DNA of 64,000 nucleotides from Phymorhynchus buccinoides (taxonomy: Eukaryota > Mollusca > Gastropoda > Neogastropoda > Raphitomidae): assembly GCA_017654935.2 (NCBI GenBank), contig CM065713.1, forward strand, positions 22,081,539 to 22,145,538, given 5' to 3'. The notes beneath the pieces are model-generated. The model was not told the DNA's origin. It did no database searches and saw only the letters and a program-made list of their open reading frames with translations. Shown piece by piece: positions 11,131-23,098 of the stretch; position 1 is the stretch's first letter; every line of letters begins with the position of its first letter. The translations under genes were made by a program, and so were the position numbers.

Positions 11131-11639
11131 TTTATAAATTACAAAAGAACAGCTGCATAATCAATTAACAAAAATCATCATGGAAAAAAGCATTTAACAA
11201 ATAAGGCAATAAATAATATGGGAAAAAGTAAATGTACAAAGGTACAACATTTACAAACACACGTGTAAGAATAAATGTAAACGAAAAAGAATTGTAGTTG
11301 ACGCCGTGGTGTGTTTGATTTTTCAGCAGTAAGGTTTTAAAGTGTTGTCTCAAAGAACAAATAATTGAACATGATAACTTTTTTTTCTTTATTAGTTTTT
11401 TTGTTGGTATTTTTTTTGGTGTTTTTTTTACACCATTTTATGTATTGTTGTTTTGAATGATGGTGTTTATAAAAAAAAATAATGTACTCCCATTTGAAAG
11501 AATGAAACCAACGTGACAGTGTGCTGTGTGGGTTTTTTTGTGTGTATTAAGTTTCATAATTATATTGCATACGACTTAGTGGGCATTGCTAATAATGTGT
11601 ATCCATGACATGATTTAAGTCACACAAAAAGTAGTGTTC

Positions 11640-13350
11640 AATATTGATTTTAATGAGTGTAGAAGAGTGGAAGTTGTGAGTATGTAGAGGAGTGAAAGTT
11701 GTGAGCATGTAGAGGATTGGAAGTAGAAGGTGGAATAATTATTCCACCTTCTACTTCCAATCCTCTGAATTATTCCACCTTCTACTGCCAATCATCTACA
11801 TGCTCACAACTTTCACTCCTTCTACATACTCACAACTTTCACTCCTTTACATACTCACAACTTCCACTCTTCTACATACTCACAACTTTCACTCCTCTAC
11901 ATACTCACAACTTCCACTCTTCTACATACTCACAACTTTCACTCCTTTACATACTCACAACTTCCACTCTTCTACATGCTCACAACTTTCACTCCTCTAC
12001 ATACTCACAACTTCCACTCCTCTACATACTCACAACTTCCACTCTTCTACATACTCACAACTTTCACTCCTTTACATACTCACAACTTCCACTCTTCTAC
12101 ATGCTCACAACTTTCACTCCTCTACATACTCACAACTTCCACTCCTCTACATACTCACAACTTTCACTCCTCTACATACTCACAACTTTCACTCCTCTAC
12201 ATACTCACAACTTCCACTCCTCTACATGCTCACAACTTCCACTCCTCTACATGCTCACAACTTCCACTCCTCTACATGCTCACAACTTTCACTCCTCTAC
12301 ATGCTCACAACTTCCACTCCTCTACATGCTCACAACTTCCACTCCTCTACATACTCACAACTTTCACTCCTCTACATACTCACAACTTTCACTCCTCTAC
12401 ATGCTCACAACTTCCACTCCTCTACATGCTCACAACTTCCACTCCTCTACATGCTCACAACTTTCACTCCTCTACATGCTCACAACTTTCACTCCTCTAC
12501 ATGCTCACAACTTTCACTCCTCTACATACTCACAACTTTCATTCCTCTACATGCTCACAACTTTCACTCTTCTACATGCTCACAACTTTCACTCCTCTAC
12601 ATACTCACAACTTTCACTCCTCTACATACTCACAACTTTCACTCCTCTACATACTCACAACTTCCACTCCTCTACATGCTCACAACTTCCACTCCTCTAC
12701 ATGCTCACAACTTCCACTCCTCTACATGCTCACAACTTTCACTCTTCTACATGCTCACAACTTTCACTCCTCTACATGCTCACAACTTCCACTCCTCTAC
12801 ATGCTCACAACTTTCACTCCTCTACATACTCACAACTTTCACTCCTCTACATGCTCACAACTTCCACTCTTCTACATGCTCACAACTTTCACTCCTCTAC
12901 ATACTCACAACTTCCACTCCTCTACATACTCACAACTTCCACTCCTCTACATACTCACAACTTTCACTCCTCTACATACTCACAACTTCCACTCTTCTAC
13001 ATGCTCACAACTTCCACTCCTCTACATACTCACAACTTCCACTCCTCTACATACTCACAACTTCCACTCCTCTACATGCTCACAACTTCCACTCCTCTAC
13101 ATGCTCACAACTTTCACTCCTCTACATGCTCACAACTTCCACTCTTCTACATGCTCACAACTTTCACTCCTCTACATACTCACAACTTCTACTCTTCTAC
13201 ATGCTCACAACTTTCACTCCTCTACATACTCACAACTTCCACTCTTCTACATGCTCACAACTTTCACTCCTCTACATGCTCACAACTTTCACTCCTCTAC
13301 ATACTCACAACTTCCACTCCTCTACATACTCACAACTTCCACTCTTCTAC
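11640..13350 (+). repeat. 25-bp minisatellite, more than 60 units, palindromic head
   Basis: Unit CTACATACTCACAACTTTC plus ACTCCT, varying at A/G and T/C positions. All three forward frames stay open for hundreds of codons because 75 bases (three units) carry no stop; composition and frame-independence show this is not a gene. The array begins at a hairpin centred on 11738/11739 (TGGAATAATTATTCCA) with about four units in reverse orientation before it. Confidence 0.95.
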
Positions 13351-13463
13351 ATGAGTATTTTTGCAACGATTATTTTCCAGTATGCTTCCGCCCAGGGAAT
13401 TAAACCGAACCTAACTCGAAATTGGTCTGATGCGTTGAGCTCACCAGTGGTCAACTCAGGATG

Positions 13464-13893
13464 CCAATTTCACCGCCAGGGGGCAATCAAATCAGTAGGG
13501 GCTTAGCGCGTGATATTATTAGTTGGGGGTAGAGAGTTTGAGAAAATACTGCAAGCCATATGTTAGCAATGCCGCTGGTAAGTTTGAGAAGAAGAAAAGA
13601 AAGAGAGAGAGAGACAGTTACCAAAGGTCTGGAAGAGAGAGGGAGAGCGAGAGAGAGAGAGACAGAGATAGAAAAAGACTCAACTCGACTCAAATAATTT
13701 GAATGAATAGGCCTTCTGCCCGTATCATAGGGAGAGGGTTATAATGACACATAGCATTCGCATTGGGGGTAGAGAGAGAGAGACGGAGGGATTCATCTCC
13801 CCCTGTCTCTCTTTCTCTCTACGCCCAACTAAGAATATAATGCGCTAAGCCCGTACTGGTTTGATTGTCACCTGGCGGTGAAACGTGCATCCT
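13464..13893. mobile_element. F8 foldback element
   Basis: Left arm TTTCACCGCCAGGGGGC, then GGGGCTTAGCGCGTGATAT and TAGTTGGGGGTAGAGAG; right arm is the inverse (CGCCCAACTAAGAATATAAT, GCGCTAAGCCC, CACCTGGCGGTGAAA). GA/CT-rich interior. A relative is at 33580-33805. Confidence 0.7.
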
Positions 13894-14082
13894 AAGTCGC
13901 TCATTGATCAAGGCGGGGTCGCAACTGTAAGATTACTGACAATTTGCCAAGATTAACAAATAATAATTTAATTTGTTTTTTTAAACAGTGACTCCTGTCC
14001 CTCACGAGGCTCCAGGCGGCCATTACAGACATAAAAACCAACAGGTTTAAAAAGAAAGAAGAAAAAGGAGGCATACGAGATT

Positions 14083-14218
14083 AAAGACCCACCACGTCAG
14101 TGTCAAAATCACGGTTTTCACGTGTTTTCTCTGTTATAGCTAGTAAGGAAATCTTAAGAAATCTTCCTAGCATAAGAGGGAATGTGACACATGCCGTACG
14201 TGGTAGGGGGTCTTTAAA
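14083..14218. mobile_element. F7 TTAA-flanked palindromic MITE
   Basis: Termini TTAAAGACCCACCACGTC and, inverted, GTGGTAGGGGGTCTTTAA; interior contains TTTTCACGTGTTTTCTC and AAGAAATCTTAAGAAATCTT. Copies at 28731-28853 and 37574-37695; the latter proves a TTAA target. Confidence 0.8.
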
Positions 14219-14429
14219 ACATAAAAAAGAACTTTGACATCGTAAGAACAAGATATTAGAAAACATAAAAATGAAATACATGTGGGGAACATTATACCCC
14301 CAGCCCTTCCACCCTCTCTCTCTCTCTCTCTCTCATCCCCTCTCCCCCCCCCCCTTCCTATAAAACACTGACGGTGACGCCATAATTATGAAAAGAAATG
14401 ATGTAACATGACGTGAAATGACCAAAAAT

Positions 14430-14762
14430 AACAAATCAAATCAAATCAAATCAAATCAAATCAAATTCACTTTATTATCTCCCAAGGAGAAATTTTGTTC
14501 AGGTGCCAGAATAACAAAGACATCGACATTCAGCATGCATGAATAGGAGCAAAAGTTACACATAATACACGCTTAAAGATACACATTATATGTGAATACA
14601 TACACGTCTAAGGATAAGCATGCATAGTTTCTTTTAACACGATGAACACACATTTAAACCTAAAAGGATCATGAGTTTAGGAGGTGGATGGATCTGGGGA
14701 TGAAGGATTTCTGTGCCCTGGAGTTGACTTTAAAAGTTTTGTAGCGACGTCCAGAAGGTAAT
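14430..14762 (-). pseudogene. LINE 3' end with (TTTGA)n tail
   Basis: On the minus strand 14762-14669 reads LNKRYEQLPSGRRYKTFKV, then RAQKSFIPRSIHLLNS and stop. The LPSGRRY...SFIP--I-LLN pattern is the C-terminal end of many LINE reverse transcriptase polyproteins. The 3' UTR follows, ending in about seven TTTGA units (14430-14465). 5' truncated and inactive. Confidence 0.75.
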
Positions 14763-14942
14763 TGTTCGTAACGTTTGTTCAAAACATGGGAGGTGATATA
14801 ATTATGATGATATAAGTGATAACATGTTTTCTTCATCTGTGAACTGACGTCTTATGACATAATACTCCTGACATAATACTCCTTTAATTTCCGCAAGGCG
14901 ATGTGTCCATTCTTGAATGTTTTGTTGTGCCCATGCATTTAA

Positions 14943-15182
14943 CCCTTTCACCGCCAGCCATCTTTGAGCCCAAAATTTCCATTTAACTTACTTGGCTACA
15001 GAAAAGATTTTGTCTGCAATATTGTGGGATTTCTCTGCGACACATTTAGAATAGGGTCAATCCTTACTGCCTAAATTTAGGAACACAATATCATTGAATA
15101 TGTTGACCCTGATTTCAAGAGCTTTCGTGACATGGGTGTTAAATCATTGTGGTGCAAAAATGCGACATTGGCGGTGAAAGGG
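14943..15182. mobile_element. F6 piggyBac-type MITE (reference copy)
   Basis: TTAA (14939-14942), CCCTTTCACCGCCAGCC ... TTGGCGGTGAAAGGG, TTAA (15183-15186). TTAA duplications next to termini starting CCC are the piggyBac hallmark. Interior 240 bases are non-coding. Other copies: 19025-19289, 22010-22797 (interrupted), 24717-24957, 26686-26921, 46444-46681. Confidence 0.88.
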
Positions 15183-15339
15183 TTAAAAAGGATGTGAATA
15201 CACAAAAGTTGTCTCTAAAACCAAATTACTTTGTAAAGATACTTTTTTCATTATGCTACTTAATAAAATAAAAATCTGTAAGAAATGTTTAGAATTTGTT
15301 GTGTGTGTTTTTTGGATATCATATTTGAACATCCCGTTG

Positions 15340-15535
15340 TGGCGGTACCATAGCCGATGAGGTTTATCCGAGGCGTGGTTACCGCTACACATATCTATAT
15401 TGTTAAAAACTCGGGACTTTACTGGTGTTGCACTGCCTCCGGGCATTGCAGCCAGTATTGTTCCCACCATCTTTGTATTTACAAATGTCCCATATGTGTC
15501 TATGACCGAGAGGACGTAAAACACCATTTTTCTTC
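15340..15535 (+). mobile_element. F2 dispersed element
   Basis: Full copy: GTGGCGGTACCATAGCCG to GACGTAAAACACCATTTT. Close to the copies at 6203 and 24262. Confidence 0.8.
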
Positions 15536-15825
15536 TATCATATTTGAACGACTCTAAGTTACTTTTGCGTGTGTTTGTTTCCAAGACTGAGACCCCTGCG
15601 CCAGAAAAGAATGTTATCACTTATATCATCATAATTATATCATCAGATTATGATTATAGTAAGGATATCATTACAAATTTAAATCAGAATTTGGTGTAAT
15701 ATTTGGGGGGTAATGTAAGCCTTACAATATGACGTGCCTTAGTTATCGCCCGCGAAATACAAATAAATGCTTTTATGTTGTTTCCACTTACTTGGTTAGA
15801 CCTGGGTTTTTTTTTTTATTGAACT

Positions 15826-17215
15826 GTGGTGTTTTGGTTTTGCTCTGTTGTAGAGGATGTTTTTACTCTGTCATTTGTATGGGTTCTAGTTAAGGTTTGC
15901 TCTGTTGTAGAGGATGTTTTTACTCTGTCATTTGTATGGGTTCTAGTTAAGGTTTGCTCTGTTGTAGAGGATGTTTTTACTCTGTCATTTGTATGGGTTC
16001 TAGTTAAGGTTTGCTCTGTTGTAGAGGATGTTTTACTCTGTCATTTGTATGGGTTCTAGTTAAGGTTTGCTCTGTTGTAGAGGATGTTTTTACTCTGTCA
16101 TTTGTATGGGTTCTAGTTAAGGTTTGCTCTGTTGTAGAGGATGTTTTTACTTTGTCATTTGTATGGGTTCTAGTTAAGGTTTGCTCTGTTGTAGAGGATG
16201 TTTTTACTCTGTCATTTGTATGGGTTCTAGTTAAGGTTTGCTCTGTTGTAGAGGATGTTTTTACTCTGTCATTTGTATGGGTTCTAGTTAAGGTTTGCTC
16301 TGTTGTAGAGGATGTTTTACTCTGTCATTTGTATGGGTTCTAGTTAAGGTTTGCTCTGTTGTAGAGGATGTTTTTACTCTGTCATTTGTATGGGTTCTAG
16401 TTAAGGTTTGCTCTGTTGTAGAGGATGTTTTTACTCTGTCATTTGTATGGGTTCTAGTTAAGGTTTGCTCTGTTGTAGAGGATGTTTTTACTCTGTCATT
16501 TGTATTGGTTCTAGTTAAGGTTTGCTCTGTTGTAGAGGATGTTTTTACTCTGTCATTTGTATGGGTTCTAGTTAAGGTTTGCTCTGTTGTAGAGGTTGTT
16601 TTTACTCTGTCATTTGTATGGGTTCTAGTTAAGGTTTGCTCTGTTGTAGAGGATGTTTTTACTCTGTCATTTGTATTGGTTCTAGTTAAGGTTTGCTCTG
16701 TTATAGAGGATGTTTTTACTTTGTCATTTGTATGGGTTCTAGTTAAGGTTTGCTCTGTTGTAGAGGATGTTTTTACTCTGTCATTTGTATTGGTTCTAGT
16801 TAAGGTTTGCTCTGTTGTAGAGGATGTTTTTACTCTGTCATTTGTATGGGTTCTAGTTAAGGTTTGCTCTGTTGTAGAGGATGTTTTACTCTGTCATTTG
16901 TATGGGTTCTAGTTAAGGTTTGCTCTGTTGTAGAGGATGTTTTTACTCTGTCATTTGTATGGGTTCTAGTTAAGGTTTGCTCTGTTATAGAGGTTGTTTT
17001 TACTCTGTCATTTGTATGGGTTCTAGTTATGGTTTGCTCTGTTGTAGAGGATGTTTTACTCTGTCATTTGTATGGGTTCTAGTTAAGGTTTGCTCTGTTG
17101 TAGAGGATGTTTTTACTCTGTCATTTGTATGGGTTCTAGTTAAGGTTTGCTCTGTTGTAGAGGATGTTTTTACTCTGTCATTTGTATTGGTTCTAGCTAA
17201 GTTTTTCTCTCTGTT
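15826..17215 (+). repeat. 57-bp minisatellite, about 24 units
   Basis: Unit GGTTTGCTCTGTTGTAGAGG, ATGTTTTTACTCTGTCATTT, GTATGGGTTCTAGTTAA. 57 bases equal 19 codons, so one frame stays open for long runs (VCSVVEDVFTLSFVWVLVK). 56-base units with one T deleted break the frame repeatedly, so no selection for coding is visible. Confidence 0.95.
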
Positions 17216-17574
17216 GTAGAGGTTTCCTTGGTTTGTTTTTTTTCTTCTGGGTTTTTTTTAAGGATGTTTTTTACATCACCTATTTGATATTTGGTTTTCA
17301 CCATGATCCCGGCCAGTTAGTAGGGCATAGATTGTTTATTTGAAGCATGGCTCATACTAAATTTTGGGGGGCGTTTAACTGTTTAGTTTGTGTGTGTGTG
17401 CATTCGTGTGTGTGCGCGTGCGCGCATGTGTTTGTGTGTCGGGTGTGTTTCTTAGGTGTGTTGTTTTTACTTCATTTTACACAAGTTACTTTTGGTGCTT
17501 TGTAGGCCTAACATAAGGAAAAGGTCTTCTTGAATGTAAATTCCCAGTCCCTGGCATTTAATTGCAATACGCCT

Positions 17575-17935
17575 TTCCCTTCCACAGAAACAAAAAGTTA
17601 ACTCACTTGGATATTTCAACCGTATTCACACGGTTTTCTTCAGCAATCTGAGGAGGCTTGAATGTTGTTGGCAGTAGGACTTGATTGTGGTGAGTTGAAT
17701 TCAGGTACATATGTGGGGTCAAAGGTTGGGTGGGTTGACAGCGGTACCTGTCTGTGAAGATTTCCAATCATAGACTGATAGATGGCTGGTAAATCAAACC
17801 AAAGATCTCAGTTTAGACTTGGTTTTCTGAGTCTGATGTTGATGGCCTCTTTTACTTTTCTTCTGAGTGGGTGTAGTTCTGTGTCCAGGATCCTGGTGTT
17901 GGTCAAATCCAGTGAATGGCCACTATTTCAAAAGA
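17575..17935 (-). pseudogene. Penelope-like element 3' end
   Basis: The minus strand 17921-17808 reads GHSLDLTNTRILDTELHP then RRKVKEAINIRLRKPSLN and stop, matching the C-terminal end of Penelope-like elements with a GIY-YIG endonuclease (the D--NT-IL-----RR-KEAI-IR---PSLN pattern). Downstream on that strand GCTGAAGAAAACCGTGTG resembles the 3' region of such elements. Reverse transcriptase part absent. Confidence 0.7.
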
Positions 17936-17947
17936 AATAGTCAGTCG

Positions 17948-18260
17948 CTTAGGCCCAGCATGTCCGTCTTCGGCTGCGGAGATTCTTTGTAGAAGTTTTT
18001 TTCTTTAAAAAAAAAAAGGCAGTAGAAATGGACCAGTATAGGGCAGAAAGATAGCAGATGCCAGTAAAGCACAGAGAAAAGGCAGAGTCAAAGAGAGTGA
18101 CAGATTAGAGGAAGCTACAAGGCACAGAACTTCCAGAAGGTGGGGAAAGACACCCACCCACCACCTCCCATCCCAGTCTTCCTGGTAAGTGAATTCAAAT
18201 GGACTTTGCCCCCCCCCACCCCCCCCGCCCCCCCCCCTCCCCCGGCATTCTCACGAGAGT
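17948..18260 (-). mobile_element. F3 dispersed element, reverse, with C-rich stretch
   Basis: AGGCCCAGCATGTCCG, GGCAGAAAGATAGCAGATG and CACAGAACTTCCAGAAGGTG mark an F3 copy. C homopolymer-like DNA at 18208-18243 follows. Confidence 0.7.
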
Positions 18261-18299
18261 GTGTCAGTTGTGCGTGTGTGTGTGTGTGTAACCAGATCA

Positions 18300-19020
18300 A
18301 AATTGCAACCGATTTCAGATTGTAATCAAGATCACTTAACATACAATCTATTTTTTTAAATGACGTATTTCAACATTTGTGTTGATTTGAAACAAAGTTA
18401 TCTATAGAACGCTGTCATCATGAGTTCGATCTCTGTAAATAGTGTTTTGATGGTGATCTCGACGTGTATCTTGCAAAAACTCACTCATCCGTCAGGATGC
18501 CCCTTTAAGGGCTGTTCACATCCGCAACGCGTAAGTTCCGTACGGAAAACCCATACACTTATATAAGAAATAAGCGTGATGGGATTGCAGATGAGCTTCA
18601 ACGCGTAATGTACACACACACTTTCATATTTCTTACTTACAGATTTTTAGGATTTTTCTATCAAAACAAATTTGCCGATGAGTTTTCGTGCAGACATGTG
18701 CACTAATGCCTTTACGTAAAAAAAAAAATTTATCTAGTAAATTTGGTGTTTTACGGCCTCTCGACCTGGGAAGGCACATATGGACATTACTAAGACTTTA
18801 CGGCAATTTCAGAATGCTTAATTAGAATGTGTTTGATTTGAAATCCGTTTCAAAATACTTTATAAACGAATATCGAATCATTTGAACATGGATGGTTTTG
18901 ATTTTTTGTTGTCGTGTTTTTTTTTTGTGTGGTTTGGAAGTGATTTGAAAAATATTCCATGATTTATGCCCAATTAATGATTTATTGTTCTTCTCTTTTT
19001 TTTTTAGTTGATGTACTTCA
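18300..19020. other. AT-rich DNA with no recognised feature
   Basis: No open frame, no array. A short stretch at 18750-18780 (GGTGTTTTACGGCCTCTCG, then GGGAAGGCACATA) resembles fragments at 31775 and 52583, so it is probably old repeat DNA. Confidence 0.5.
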
Positions 19021-19024
19021 CTCT

Positions 19025-19289
19025 AACCCTTTCACCGCCAGCCCATTTTTCATCCAACCAAAATGTACCATTAAACTAAACTGGGTAGAGAATAATATAT
19101 ATCTGCAGTATTGGGGATTATTTGTTCTGGTAAAGTAGGCCCCAAAAAAAAATAAGGTCTATCCTTACTTCCTAAAAACTATGACAAATAGGGTCTTTCG
19201 GATAATAGGCACCAATTTGCTGACTTTTAAGTGACACTAGGTGTTAAATCACTGTGGTGCTAAAATGCGGGTTGGGCGGTGGGAAAGGG
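19025..19289. mobile_element. F6 piggyBac-type MITE
   Basis: CCCTTTCACCGCCAGCCC ... GGCGGTGGGAAAGGG. Left flank has decayed to CTAA; the right flank keeps TTAA (19290-19293). Confidence 0.82.
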
Positions 19290-19387
19290 TTAATCCATTC
19301 CTGATTTCTATTTTTGATGGCCATGTTTTTACGAAATCATATGGATGCTTCTGTGTTTGTTAGAAGAGTGAGTGGAGTGCAGCCATG

Positions 19388-19800
19388 TACAATAGGAATT
19401 TTTCGGAAATTACTAAGGGGAGTAATTACATGGTGTGTGGGAGTGATCTTGCCTAATTCAATTGGTCAAACAGGGAAAGTTACTATACCATCAGGTAGAT
19501 CCACAGCTCTCACCTCGTGTGTTTGAGCAAACATACAGCATGTAGAACGGGCAGTCCTCAGTGCGTCATTCTGAAATTGATGTCATTTCTATTTTTACGT
19601 CACACTTTTGCAAGTTCTATCGTTGTGGCCACTGGCCACACCTCATTTTTCTAAAAAAAATGTTTGCAAGTCGCTGACTGGCTTCCTGCGGTTTCAAGCT
19701 ATGCCGCCAGGGTTGCTATGGTTTTGACAGAGTAAGTCGAGGTAATCAACTCTAATTTTCACGAAGTGCTCTCCCCTAATTTTTTTCCCACGAAAATGAT
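19388..19800 (-). mobile_element. F1 dispersed element, about 400 bp
   Basis: AATAGGAATTTTTCGGAAAT, GTGTGGGAGTGATCTTGCC and TTGTGGCCACTGGCCAC are shared with 40595-40985 (+), 59195-59600 (+) and the fragment 1-165. Non-coding. The 59435 duplication boundary seen at base 1 falls inside an F1 copy. Confidence 0.75.
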
Positions 19801-20089
19801 CTATTAGCAGTGTAAACAATTTAAGTGTATGTTTTCTGGTTTCAGAAATAAATTCGTTATTCAACGAAGAATCTTGTTTGTTTGTTTGGTTGCAATTATG
19901 TGCTGTTTGGACATTCTGAAGCAGAGAGGGAGGGGTGGAGAGAAGACGGAAAACATCATTCCACGCACACGCACACGCACACACAACACAACCACACACC
20001 ACCACCACCAACAGCAACAAGCGCACACACATACAAACTCACACACACACACTAATATACACACACATATGCACATACACATGTGAGGT

Positions 20090-21045
20090 AAGACGCAGGA
20101 TAACATCCCCAAGCGAAGAGAAGAAGACGAACAACGCATACAAACGCCATATTCTTGTTCTTCTTGCATAGAGCATCCTCCATCAACAATTTGGGATGAT
20201 TATGACCTGGGGGGGTTTCCAACTAATCAGGAGACTTGTGTGAAGGACTTGCTGCCCGGATGATCAGCTCAATGAGGGATTGCATGGAGGGGGCGAGAGG
20301 GGGTGGGAATGTTTTTTATTTTTTTGGGGGGGGCGGACAGGGGGTATGGAGTTTTGAGCTCCGTTGAGACAACGGAATGGTTAGACAGGGGGAACGGGGG
20401 TGGGGATGGGATGGGGGCTCAGATTCGGGATTTGAATTCCTCCACCGAGGCTGATGATATGTGCCTCAGGTTGAAGATAGTTTCCACTCACTCACAGCCC
20501 TTGGAAAGAAATATAAATTATATATTATTATTATATATTGGCCCTGTTCCAAATCCAGGAAGAAGAAGAAGATATATATTATATAATATATATATATATA
20601 GTCTCAGAGACACGGTGGGTAGATAGATTCTATGTATTAAACTGGTGCAATATACTTCCTGAAAGCTTGTTGGACGCCATATTAGATTGACTCAAGACTA
20701 AGTATATGTGCAACAAAGTAATGTCACTCTATTATTAGGGCTATGGAGAGTCAGCTCCTTTGGATGGGGGGGAATAGAAATTATTGTAGCAACCTCTAAC
20801 CGTTCTTTCCCTCTGTCCTCGTCGTGCATGTGGAATGGTAAGAATTTAGAGTGTTGGCATTTTGATATCGTTTGTGGGAGAGATCACAGGTGCTAATAAA
20901 ACGAAACTTTTTAGAGAACAATTATTGTGATGTGGAATGCTTCCTTTCAAAAAAAGTTTTTTGTGGCTTGAAGGAAATGTTTGGTTTAAGTAACTTAAAA
21001 TACTAATCCCTTTTAAAAAAATAAAAATAAAAAAATAAGCGTTAA
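20090..21045. other. Low-information DNA before the scaffold gap
   Basis: (CA)n and CAC-rich DNA at 19965-20085, G-rich DNA at 20205-20420, an AT dinucleotide stretch at 20555-20600. Short open frames have no recognisable content. No gene supported. Confidence 0.5.
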
Positions 21046-21049
21046 TCTG

Positions 21050-21077
21050 ATCGCTTGCTTGGCCTTTTGGCTAAGAC
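21050..21077 (+). pseudogene. U2 snRNA 5'-end-like fragment
   Basis: ATCGCTTGCTTGGCCTTTTG then GCTAAGA closely follows the first bases of metazoan U2 (ATCGCTTCTCGGCCTTTTGG, CTAAGATCAAG) with an insertion and a break after CTAAGA. The branch-point recognition region is missing, so it is a fragment or the head of a U2-derived repeat. It lies 110 bases before the N gap, so more could be hidden there. Confidence 0.6.
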
Positions 21078-21188
21078 AGTGATTCGGGAACATACTTTTT
21101 GTTTTATACCCTGGTTGGTTCGTTCCAGCCCGTCTTACATGGCGAAAGCCGATACGCGACGCTAAACTGAACTTCCATCCTTAAAATA

Positions 21189-21688
21189 NNNNNNNNNNNN
21201 NNNNNNNNNNNNNNNNNNNNNNNNNNNNNNNNNNNNNNNNNNNNNNNNNNNNNNNNNNNNNNNNNNNNNNNNNNNNNNNNNNNNNNNNNNNNNNNNNNNN
21301 NNNNNNNNNNNNNNNNNNNNNNNNNNNNNNNNNNNNNNNNNNNNNNNNNNNNNNNNNNNNNNNNNNNNNNNNNNNNNNNNNNNNNNNNNNNNNNNNNNNN
21401 NNNNNNNNNNNNNNNNNNNNNNNNNNNNNNNNNNNNNNNNNNNNNNNNNNNNNNNNNNNNNNNNNNNNNNNNNNNNNNNNNNNNNNNNNNNNNNNNNNNN
21501 NNNNNNNNNNNNNNNNNNNNNNNNNNNNNNNNNNNNNNNNNNNNNNNNNNNNNNNNNNNNNNNNNNNNNNNNNNNNNNNNNNNNNNNNNNNNNNNNNNNN
21601 NNNNNNNNNNNNNNNNNNNNNNNNNNNNNNNNNNNNNNNNNNNNNNNNNNNNNNNNNNNNNNNNNNNNNNNNNNNNNNNNNNNNNNNN
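21189..21688. other. Assembly gap, exactly 500 N
   Basis: 500 consecutive N. A round fixed number is a placeholder used when a scaffolder joins contigs, not a measured gap. It separates the contig ending with gene A from the contig carrying gene B. Confidence 0.98.
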
Positions 21689-21794
21689 ATTTTTTTCTAG
21701 AAAAATACAATTATTTCCAGAAAAATAAACGGGGATAACTATTCTATCGGTAAAATAAAACATTCGTTTTATGGAATCCGGAAAGCATGTGGTA

Positions 21795-22010
21795 GGGTAA
21801 GACGGGGTAAAAAGCCCATGGGCGCGCGGGTAAGAAGCCCATGCCAATTATCTCATGAAATAAAGCAAATTCAGTCACATTTTGTCCATGAGACGAGTGT
21901 AAATGTGGGTGATTCGTCTCATCTGTGCATTTGTACCATAGTGTTCAAGTGCTTCGGCTGTTGGGGTGATCCCTGGAGTCTTTAAGCCAGAGTACAACAA
22001 CAACAACTAA
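21795..22010. mobile_element. F10 half-element, then F4 reverse fragment
   Basis: GGGTAAGACGGGGTAAAAAG, CATGCCAATTATCTCATG and GAGACGAGTGTAAATG are one arm of the foldback seen complete at 38038-38317. GGGGTGATCCCTGGAGTC at 21963 is F4 reversed. Confidence 0.7.
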
Positions 22011-22797
22011 AAGGCATCAAATTGAGGTCTATTATCCGAAGACCCTATTGTCTTTGTTTTGGGAAAGTAGATAGACCTTATTTATTTATTTTATTTATTT
22101 ATTTTTTTTATTTTTTTTTTGAACACGGAACATTACTCAAAGTTAACGTTACTGGTTTTGTTTCTGAGGTTCACAAATAAGGACATTGGACACAGAAAAG
22201 CTTTATCAAAGCAAACTATCTGCATTTCAATGCACTAATTTTTCAGTCCTTCAGAGTAGGGGTACGGAGCTGGCTATACACTGAGATTTTTCTTTCATGC
22301 TATATAGATATATATGGTGGCAAGAGGACAACCTTTCTCTTGGAGAAAGTCTTCTAGCTCAGCTTGAATGTTCACTGTGGACATTCTTTGCAGGCCGATA
22401 TGCAGACTGAAGAGTCTTTCTCAAAGACGAAACAGCTGTCTTTGCGGTTGGCATTGTCTATCTCCCCCATTGGGAGAAAAAGTAAATCAGCACATTATTT
22501 TATTTCATTCTTTTCAGAACACAGAACAAATCGTAAAGTTAAAATGAAAGTAATTGAGTTTCTTTCTTAGGTTCACAAAATTATACATTGGATACAAAAA
22601 AAGTTTTTATCAAAGCAAATTATAATATATACATAAGAGGAAAGTTTAATGGTGTGTTTGTTTTTTCTTCTTCAACTTTTGATCATTTATATATATGTCA
22701 CAGAAGAATCCACAATACTGCAGATGGAAGTTGTTCTATCTATCCAGGTCCATGTAATAGAAATGTTTTGGTTGAAATATGGTTGGCGGTGAAAGGG
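22010..22797. mobile_element. F6 MITE interrupted by another repeat
   Basis: AGGCATCAAATTGAGGTC and GACCCTATTGTCTTTG (22013-22078) are F6 interior; F6 resumes at 22695 (ATGTCACAGAAGAATCC) and ends GGCGGTGAAAGGG, TTAA (22798-22801). The 600 bases between contain a repeated segment (GAACACGGAACATTACTC at 22121; GAACACAGAACAAATCG at 22517) that also occurs reversed at 42050-42150. Left F6 end missing. Confidence 0.65.
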
Positions 22798-23090
22798 TTA
22801 AGTTCTGTAAGGTCTTCAGAAAAGAAAGTCATGCCTAAAACTATCTTTTTGACGCTCTAACACTACCATATAATTAATTTACATGCGCCTTCACGTCGCA
22901 ATGATTGGTCCCAACTATAAAACGTGGCCAGTGTTGGGCCTGTGGTCAAACAAATATAATGTTTCCATAATTATGTGTCTATGACCTAGAGGACGTAAAA
23001 CATCATTTTCACATGTGGTCAGCATAGGTGTTGTCACGTAAGGCCCAGTAGTGTAAATAAACATTGACGTACTGTTCTTGAAAGTGCGCG

Positions 23091-23098
23091 TATAAAAG
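23091..23098 (+). promoter_or_regulatory. TATA box of gene B (proposed)
   Basis: TATAAAAG lies about 140 bases before the proposed start codon, leaving room for roughly a 110-base 5' leader. A CRE-like TGACGTAC stands about 25 bases upstream of it. A scrap of dispersed family F2 (22975-23012) lies just upstream. Promoter function is inferred from position only. Confidence 0.5.

Noticed and set aside
11717..13506. Three overlapping open frames of 475-568 codons
   Set aside because: All three forward frames are open through the same 25-bp minisatellite; a real gene would favour one frame.
15826..17219. VCSVVEDVFTLSFVWVLVK repeat protein
   Set aside because: 57-bp minisatellite; single-base deletions break the frame several times and no conserved flanking coding sequence exists.
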